Shown one piece after another: positions 14,910-18,964 of a stretch of DNA of 18,964 bases. The DNA lies in assembly GCA_041740375.1 (NCBI GenBank), contig JBGSMB010000022.1, forward strand, positions 1 to 18,964. The letters run 5' to 3'. The DNA is from JBGSMB01 sp041740375 (GTDB lineage: Bacteria > Patescibacteriota > Saccharimonadia > Saccharimonadales > JAGQMS01). Below the pieces are notes generated by a model that worked only from the letters and a program-made list of their open reading frames with translations, was not told where the DNA came from and made no database searches. Each line of letters starts with the position of its first letter. The stretch's first letter is position 1. Both the position numbers and the translations under genes were made by a program.

Positions 14910-15626
14910 CTACTGCTGCTCGAACGTATTAACTATAAACCTTACGCTCTTATTTATTATCTCTTCTGCTTGGTCGTAGCTCCAGCTACTATGTGAATAA
15001 TTATCAAAGAGTTCTACTATATGATTGTGCTGTGCGTTAGCTGTTAGCGCATCTCTATTCTTCTTGTCGACGTACTCATCTGAAGTGCACTGCACGATAT
15101 ATGCTGGCGATTTCAATTGGGTAATTTTCTGCGATATGTTTGCTTCATGCGCTTCGACCCAGTAGCGTGCCTGCACTCTTTGACCAGACTCTTCAACGTA
15201 GTCTGCGTTAGGGTAAGAAAACTCATCAATACTAGCATCGGGTACCCATGCGACAACTGCTTTGATTTCAGGAATCATTGATCCAGCTACAATCACAGTT
15301 GAACCACCCATACTCTGCCCAAACAAAGCAACGTCGTATCCTTTAGCTATATAGTCTCCAGCAATCGCCGTAGCAGTCGTCACCCAGTCTGCAAAACTTG
15401 AATTGTAGAAGTCACCTTCAGAATTTCCACTACCATATTGATCAAATCGAAGACTTGAGATCCCTGCCTCTTCAAGTTTTTTTGCGACTTTATAAAAGAA
15501 CCTATTTGGTCCTACCGAGGTACTGCGGTAGCCATGACAAAAAATAACGATTTTCTTTGAGTTTGCGTCATGTAAAAATACCGCTATCTGGTGTTTGTTA
15601 TAGTTGCGAACTTCTGCATTTATCAT
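14910..15626 (-). CDS. Alpha/beta hydrolase (esterase-like)
   Basis: The protein has 238 residues and no signal peptide, so it should act in the cytoplasm. The fold shows VIFCHGYRST (oxyanion region), RFDQYGSGNSEG, the nucleophile elbow GQSMGG with Ser105, the acid in TSDEYVD (Asp183 or Asp187) and His212 in YSHSSW. The triad order and spacing fit serine hydrolases of the feruloyl esterase/BAAT-like group (PF12146/PF12697). The substrate is unknown. The cap region between about 130 and 165 is small. It is the first gene of a two-gene minus-strand operon, and its start codon lies 6 bases from a -10 box with no Shine-Dalgarno sequence. Confidence 0.9.
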   Translation of the reverse strand: MINAEVRNYNKHQIAVFLHDANSKKIVIFCHGYRSTSVGPNRFFYKVAKKLEEAGISSLRFDQYGSGNSEGDFYNSSFADWVTTATAIAGDYIAKGYDVALFGQSMGGSTVIVAGSMIPEIKAVVAWVPDASIDEFSYPNADYVEESGQRVQARYWVEAHEANISQKITQLKSPAYIVQCTSDEYVDKKNRDALTANAQHNHIVELFDNYSHSSWSYDQAEEIINKSVRFIVNTFEQQ

Positions 15627-15632
15627 GGACTA

Positions 15633-15638
15633 ACTATA
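15633..15638 (-). promoter_or_regulatory. -10 element giving a leaderless hydrolase transcript
   Basis: On the minus strand TATAGT (complement of 15633-15638) lies 6 bases before the hydrolase ATG. This predicts transcription from the start codon itself. No ribosome binding site or clear -35 box is visible. Confidence 0.4.
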
Positions 15639-15849
15639 TCAATTTAGTTCAATCCTGGCATACGACCTTTACTGATATAGTGAACCGCTTATCAATAGGT
15701 TATTATCTGTATTTTGTAGCATTCTTGGCCTTCATCGAGATTAAAAATGAGAGCTACACTGTACATTTGTGGTTGGACTATCCGAAAAGAGTGATATTTA
15801 TAAGTTCTCTTTTGTTGCAGAATTTACCAGAAATGGCTACCATAAAGGG

Positions 15850-15855
15850 TATAAA
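15850..15855 (+). promoter_or_regulatory. -10 element before the GH26-like surface gene
   Basis: TATAAA at 15850-15855 ends 12 bases before the ATG at 15868, which would give a leader of about 5-6 bases. No good -35 box is seen. The rest of the 15627-15867 spacer holds nothing else I can support. Confidence 0.35.
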
Positions 15856-15867
15856 TTAAAGTACCTC

Positions 15868-18195
15868 ATGACTAAAAATAAAAATTTGAAAAACAAGTCA
15901 AAGAAAAGGACAAAAAGCAGTCTCGTTACTAAGCGACCAAATCTAAAAGTTGTAGCAGTTGCAGTAGTATTTGGCTTGATCGGTGTGGTTGCTATCTTTA
16001 ATGCTAGTGCAGCACTACCTGTTTCAACTTCTAATATACCTGCCGTGCGAGCACTAGGAGTTTATCCTGGTTTTGGAGCGACAAACGGACTATCAAAGCA
16101 CGAATCTATCGAAAGTTATTTAGGAAGAAAAGTGCTCACAGCCTCAGCATATACCGAGGCTAGTTCTTGGTCTGGCTTTAATTCTGCAAATTTTGGTAAC
16201 TTTGAAAACCCTAAATCTCTATTTGTTCAGAGAAAAGATGTCAGGCCTGCACTTGCTGTAGCACTTAACACAAATGAAGTGGGTGGTCTTACCGAAAAGC
16301 CAGGCGGTCCGGCAATTATTCGTGCAGGCCTGCTAGATGTTGCGAATGGAAAGTACGACGACAACTATAAGAAATTAGCCGACAAGTTAATCAAGTCAGG
16401 GCAGAAGAGAGCTATTCTACGCTTAGGGTCTGAGTTTGATATAGGTTGGACTCCCTGGTCGGTCAGGAATGGAAATGAAGACGCATTTATCGCTGCTTTT
16501 CGCCATGTAGCCAAGTTGATGAAAGCAACTCCAGGGAATGAATTTTTGATCGACTATATGGGCAATGGCTCATTTTCGCTTCCGTACACCACTCGTACAG
16601 GGGTTGCTACAACGTATGCCGAAGCCGCTTATCCCGGTAGTGATGTCGTAGATATTATTGGAGTCGATGTCTACAACCGAAGAGATTGGGACTATGTCAA
16701 GACAAAACTGGACTATACAATGTCCATGGCCAAAAAGTATGGCAAATCAATGAGTATACCCGAGTGGGGGCTTTGGTACTCTGATACCGGTGATGACCCG
16801 ACCTATATTCAAAACATGTACGACTGGATGAATAAAACGCCCACAACAGGCCCTGGTCGCTTGGAGTATCATACTTACTTCTGGGGAAACAAAGAGGCGA
16901 ACTTAGATCAAGCGCCTAAATCTAAGTCAAAATTCAAAGAGCTATTTGGGATAAGTAACACAGGAGGCGGTACGCAACCACCGGCGAATCCTCCACCACC
17001 ACCTCCACCACCACCTCCTCCGCCTCCTCCTTCTCCAGGGCAACCTGATCTAATAATTGTTCCGGGATCATTAATTGCGGTGCCGGCAAATCCGGTTACC
17101 GGCAACAAAGTAATCTTTCAGGCTAAGATTAAGAATGTAGGAGAGTCGGCAACTCCAAACGGAGTAATTCATGGCTTAGGATTTAGAATAAACGACAAGA
17201 CAGTTACATGGTCTGACTACAGTACGAACTCACTAGCTTCGGGTCAGACAAGGACTTTGACAGCCAATGGAGGACCTACGTCGGGTCTATCTACTTGGGA
17301 AGCCAAGGCGGGAAGCTATGAACTAAAAGTAGTTCTAGACAACACAAATAGAATCGCTGAAAGCAATGAGTCGAATAATTCTCTCGCAACAACCATCAAA
17401 GTAGAAGATTCGGCGACTCCAGTTGATACTTCTAAGCCAACCGTGCCAGGAAAGCCAAGGCCCCTTGTAGTTTCGCAGACTCAGATTTCCATTACGTGGG
17501 GTGCATCATCAGACAACAAGCAAGTTACGCACTATAAAATTTTTAGAAACGATGCATTAATTGCTACTCAAGCAACTACCAGCTTTACTGATTCAGGGCT
17601 TTCACCAAACACAGAATATCTGTATAAGGTCTTAGCTGTTGACTCCTCTGGCAACGAGAGCGCATTTACGACTGTATTATCTGCATCTACAACGGCTCCA
17701 CCTACTCAAACTACTCCTACGCCAAATTCTGATCAGCCTCTCACGGTGACCCCCAAAGATCAATCCGAAGGTATTGCAATACCTGACAATGACAAACCTA
17801 CGTTGGGCGGATCAATTGTTCTTGAGAATCCTACAGCACCGTATGATGCAGCCGCTACAACTCTAAAATTAAATGATCGAGTTGTTAAGTCTAGCGACGG
17901 TAACACTGTAGAGATTGACACATCTACACTTCCAAATGGCGAATACGTATTGACGCTCGAAACAACCGGGCAGGACGGTTCAAAGAGTAGTACTGCTAGA
18001 ACAGTTACTATCGAAAATGATTTAAATTTGTATGAAAAAATAAGGAATTCATTTTTCCGTAGTAGCGTAGGGACGTATTCCGGAGCCAAGATGAATACAA
18101 TTTTAGCCGGGACGGCTTTTGTTGTGGTCGTTTTAGTAGGGGTAGTTGCCTACTTTGTTAAATTCAGAGGCTCAAGTTCTCGACTGAAATTTTAA
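15868..18195 (+). CDS. GH26-like glycosidase/surface protein with CARDB, FN3 and C-terminal anchor
   Basis: The ATG at 15868 gives 775 residues and places the basic tail MTKNKNLKNKSKKRTK just before the first membrane helix (about 27-47); upstream in-frame codons to 15769 are judged non-coding. Domains in order: a TIM-barrel glycosidase-like domain (about 58-355), a run of 14 prolines, a CARDB domain (about 393-512; VIFQAKIKNVGE, VVLDNTNRIAESNESNN), a fibronectin type III domain (about 525-608; ISITWGASSDNKQVTHYKIF, YKVLAVDSSGNES), an Ig-like domain (about 640-725) and a C-terminal membrane helix (about 745-766) with a basic tail. Probable catalytic acids are Glu189 in LRLGSEFDIGW and Glu299 in SIPEWGLW, in the positions of GH26 acid/base and nucleophile; the usual His before Glu189 is Ser. 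Substrate and even activity are unproven. It has no sortase signal, so both ends appear membrane-bound. Confidence 0.8.
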   Translation: MTKNKNLKNKSKKRTKSSLVTKRPNLKVVAVAVVFGLIGVVAIFNASAALPVSTSNIPAVRALGVYPGFGATNGLSKHESIESYLGRKVLTASAYTEASSWSGFNSANFGNFENPKSLFVQRKDVRPALAVALNTNEVGGLTEKPGGPAIIRAGLLDVANGKYDDNYKKLADKLIKSGQKRAILRLGSEFDIGWTPWSVRNGNEDAFIAAFRHVAKLMKATPGNEFLIDYMGNGSFSLPYTTRTGVATTYAEAAYPGSDVVDIIGVDVYNRRDWDYVKTKLDYTMSMAKKYGKSMSIPEWGLWYSDTGDDPTYIQNMYDWMNKTPTTGPGRLEYHTYFWGNKEANLDQAPKSKSKFKELFGISNTGGGTQPPANPPPPPPPPPPPPPPSPGQPDLIIVPGSLIAVPANPVTGNKVIFQAKIKNVGESATPNGVIHGLGFRINDKTVTWSDYSTNSLASGQTRTLTANGGPTSGLSTWEAKAGSYELKVVLDNTNRIAESNESNNSLATTIKVEDSATPVDTSKPTVPGKPRPLVVSQTQISITWGASSDNKQVTHYKIFRNDALIATQATTSFTDSGLSPNTEYLYKVLAVDSSGNESAFTTVLSASTTAPPTQTTPTPNSDQPLTVTPKDQSEGIAIPDNDKPTLGGSIVLENPTAPYDAAATTLKLNDRVVKSSDGNTVEIDTSTLPNGEYVLTLETTGQDGSKSSTARTVTIENDLNLYEKIRNSFFRSSVGTYSGAKMNTILAGTAFVVVVLVGVVAYFVKFRGSSSRLKF

Positions 18196-18246
18196 ATTCA
18201 AGTCAAGCTTTAATTAAGTACAACAAGCAGCATGAAACCAGTTTCT

Positions 18247-18453
18247 TGGTGCAGGTGGAGAGACTCATCCACGTCCCGCGGACCCGAAACTTCATCTTTG
18301 AAAACAAGTTTTCAAGAGAAGATTTCCTTGCAAAATGCCACCGGCATTTCTCACTCTCGACCTCGAGGTCAAGAATTAGAGGGTCACTCAATACAGACCA
18401 AATAAAAAACGCCCAACATGGACGTTCTTTATTTGGTGCGGGTGAAGAGACTC
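18247..18453 (-). repeat. tRNA-Gly 3'-end duplication enclosing a 187-bp stem-loop element
   Basis: The last 20 bases of tRNA-Gly including CCA (18434-18453) recur at 18247-18266 with 18 of 20 identical. A further 12-base piece of the tRNA variable loop and T-stem (ACTCTCGACCTC on plus, 18456-18467) recurs exactly at 18353-18364. Between the pieces lie hairpins at 18298-18315 (TTGAAAAC/GTTTTCAA), 18333-18349 (AAATGCC/GGCATTT) and 18359-18370 (GACCTCGAGGTC). No coding sense is seen. Confidence 0.7.
18398..18436 (-). terminator. Terminator hairpin of tRNA-Gly that includes the CCA
   Basis: On minus, CCAAATAAA (complement of 18428-18436) pairs with TTTATTTGG (complement of 18398-18406), with AACG/CGTT pairs (18408-18411 and 18423-18426) inside. 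The 5' arm starts with the tRNA's own CCA. A T-run lies in the 3' arm. It works as an intrinsic terminator by form. Confidence 0.65.
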
Positions 18454-18510
18454 TAACTCTCGACCTCTTCCTTGGCAAGGAAGCGCTCTAAACAACTGAG
18501 CTACACCCGC
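18434..18510 (-). tRNA. tRNA-Gly (anticodon GCC), with U19-A56
   Basis: On the minus strand a full cloverleaf reads GCGGGTG / CACCCGC acceptor, GCTC/GAGC D-stem, CTTCC-TTGCCAA-GGAAG anticodon arm (GCC, glycine), GAGAG/CTCTT T-stem, discriminator A and encoded CCA (complement of 18434-18436). The D-loop is AGTTGTTTA instead of AGTTGGTTA, so position 19 is U. The T-loop is TTAGAGT instead of TTCNANN, so position 56 is A. The two changes compensate each other. Confidence 0.95.
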
Positions 18511-18523
18511 ATACAGCTGGAGA

Positions 18524-18552
18524 ATTATAACTATAATTCGGCTTTGTGCCAA
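18524..18552 (-). promoter_or_regulatory. Promoter of tRNA-Gly
   Basis: On minus, TTGGCA (complement of 18547-18552), a 17-base spacer and TATAAT (complement of 18524-18529). The predicted start is a few bases before the tRNA 5' end. The -10 lies in a palindrome, GAATTATA-AC-TATAATTC (18522-18539), that could also be an operator. Confidence 0.85.
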
Positions 18553-18560
18553 GCCTACTC

Positions 18561-18589
18561 TTGAGATAAATGTTGATATCTCGTATAAT
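18561..18589 (+). promoter_or_regulatory. Promoter of the tRNA-Phe/Leu operon
   Basis: TTGAGA at 18561-18566, a 17-base spacer and TATAAT at 18584-18589. The transcript should start near 18596, about 24 bases before tRNA-Phe. An inverted repeat GAGAT 18563-18567 / ATCTC 18578-18582 overlaps the -35 and spacer. Confidence 0.87.
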
Positions 18590-18619
18590 CTGATCTGCTG
18601 TTTCACTAAATTTTGATGC

Positions 18620-18695
18620 GGCTCTTTAGCTCAGTTGGTAGAGCAGAGGCCTGAAGAGCCTTGTGTCCCCAGTTCGAGTCTGGGAGGAGCCACCA
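18620..18695 (+). tRNA. tRNA-Phe (anticodon GAA)
   Basis: Acceptor GGCTCTT pairs with AGGAGCC, D-stem GCTC/GAGC with standard AGTTGGTA loop, anticodon arm GAGGC-CTGAAGA-GCCTT (GAA, phenylalanine), T-arm CCCAG-TTCGAGT-CTGGG, discriminator A at 18692 and encoded CCA at 18693-18695. All conserved positions are normal. Confidence 0.95.
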
Positions 18696-18834
18696 AATAA
18701 GATTTCATCTTGTCATGATATTTATTTGGACCGAATTCATTCAGTGACGAGAACTGGACAGTTCGGCGGATGTAAATCTGTATACAGATTTACGGAGAAG
18801 GGCAAAGCCCGCTGTCTGGGAGGAGCCACCAAAT
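18678..18834 (+). repeat. tRNA-Phe 3'-end duplication enclosing a 136-bp stem-loop element
   Basis: A 21-base exact direct repeat, starting GTCTGGGAGGAGCC and covering the 3' T-stem, acceptor, CCA and AAT, occurs at 18678-18698 and 18814-18834. The interval holds a hairpin of CCAAATAA 18693-18700 with TTATTTGG 18722-18729, a GAACTG/CAGTTC hairpin (18751-18764), a perfect 22-base palindrome (18772-18793, half-site GTAAATCTG) and GGGC/GCCC (18800-18810). CAGTTCG at 18759-18765 repeats the tRNA's own T-arm 5' part. No protein or second tRNA fits here. Confidence 0.75.
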
Positions 18835-18847
18835 TTGACAAAAACTC

Positions 18848-18932
18848 GGGCGAGTGGTGAAATTGGTATACACGCTACCTTGAGGTGGTAGTGCCGCAAG
18901 GTGTGGAGGTTCAAGTCCTCTCTCGCCCACCA
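18848..18932 (+). tRNA. tRNA-Leu (anticodon GAG)
   Basis: Class II tRNA: acceptor GGGCGAG/CTCGCCC, anticodon loop TTGAGGT in a TACC/GGTA stem (GAG, leucine), a variable arm (TGCCGCAAGGTG region), T-arm GGAGG-TTCAAGT-CCTCT, discriminator A at 18929 and encoded CCA at 18930-18932. Confidence 0.93.
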
Positions 18933-18943
18933 AATATAAATAT

Positions 18944-18964
18944 GGGTGATTAGCTCAGTTGGCT
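18944..18964 (+). tRNA. tRNA 5' part cut by the window end (isotype unknown)
   Basis: GGGTGAT followed by TAGCTCAGTTGGCT matches a tRNA acceptor 5' strand and D-arm. The anticodon lies beyond the window, so the isotype cannot be given. Confidence 0.8.

Noticed and set aside
18203..18478. 91-codon ORF on minus (and the overlapping plus ORF 18246-18491)
   Set aside because: Both cross tRNA-Gly and its downstream hairpins; the apparent peptide is a translation of tRNA sequence.
18247..18510. tmRNA (ssrA) formed by tRNA-Gly 5' part and the distal 3' end with G3-U70
   Set aside because: The 5' part has a full D-arm and anticodon arm, no tag reading frame or GGTTCGA-type T-loop is present, and the length is too short.
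18663..18860. 65-codon ORF on plus starting in tRNA-Phe
   Set aside because: It starts inside tRNA-Phe, runs through the insert and into tRNA-Leu. It has no ribosome binding site and no protein-like composition.

Overview
The window looks like a chromosomal stretch of a Patescibacteria (CPR) bacterium, most probably Candidatus Saccharibacteria (TM7) or a close relative. This is inferred from gene style: short housekeeping proteins, a reduced UvrC, a class F-like sortase with its own substrate, a surface DUF1996 protein, many membrane-anchored secreted proteins and tight gene overlaps. TGA is used as a stop (for example at 1322, 4443 and 7565), which argues against the TGA=Gly lineages (Gracilibacteria, SR1). 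No plasmid, phage or CRISPR signature is visible.

Layout. 1-786: 3' part of uvrA. 791-1363: a compact unit with a near-perfect promoter, a hairpin-rich leader, a two-helix membrane protein of 110 residues and a 12-bp GC hairpin at its stop codon, bracketed by an 11-nt inverted repeat. 1421-4445: surface locus with a secreted beta-helix-like protein ending in an LPXTG-like signal, a sortase, and a small unknown protein. 4476-7779: a small signal-anchor protein, uvrC, a prephenate dehydrogenase-like gene, an unlisted 54-residue membrane protein, a holin-family protein and secG. 7811-11297: a membrane-anchored peptide-binding protein and an FAD-linked oxidase. 11468-13713 (minus): two overlapping genes for a single-pass protein and a CBM-like/DUF1996 surface protein. 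13880-15626: a YdeI-like protein (plus), then convergent with it an alpha/beta hydrolase and an unknown protein (minus). 15868-18195: a membrane-anchored, GH26-like multidomain surface protein. 18434-18964: a divergent tRNA cluster, Gly(GCC) on minus, Phe(GAA), Leu(GAG) and a cut-off tRNA on plus, driven by two back-to-back consensus promoters.

How it fits together. Much of the window serves the cell surface: a sortase and its substrate, the secretion subunit SecG, a peptide-binding protein and two large carbohydrate-themed surface proteins. That suits an epibiont that must attach to and feed from a host. The DNA repair genes uvrA and uvrC sit on either side of the sortase locus.

The most unusual part is the tRNA cluster. 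Both tRNA-Gly and tRNA-Phe are followed by a short stem-loop-rich segment that ends in a second copy of that tRNA's own 3' end (136 and 187 bp away). The two segments share their layout: a hairpin that includes the encoded CCA, a short common motif, and a T-arm-like piece interrupted by extra hairpins. tRNA-Gly also carries a compensated U19-A56 in place of the near-universal G19-C56 tertiary pair.
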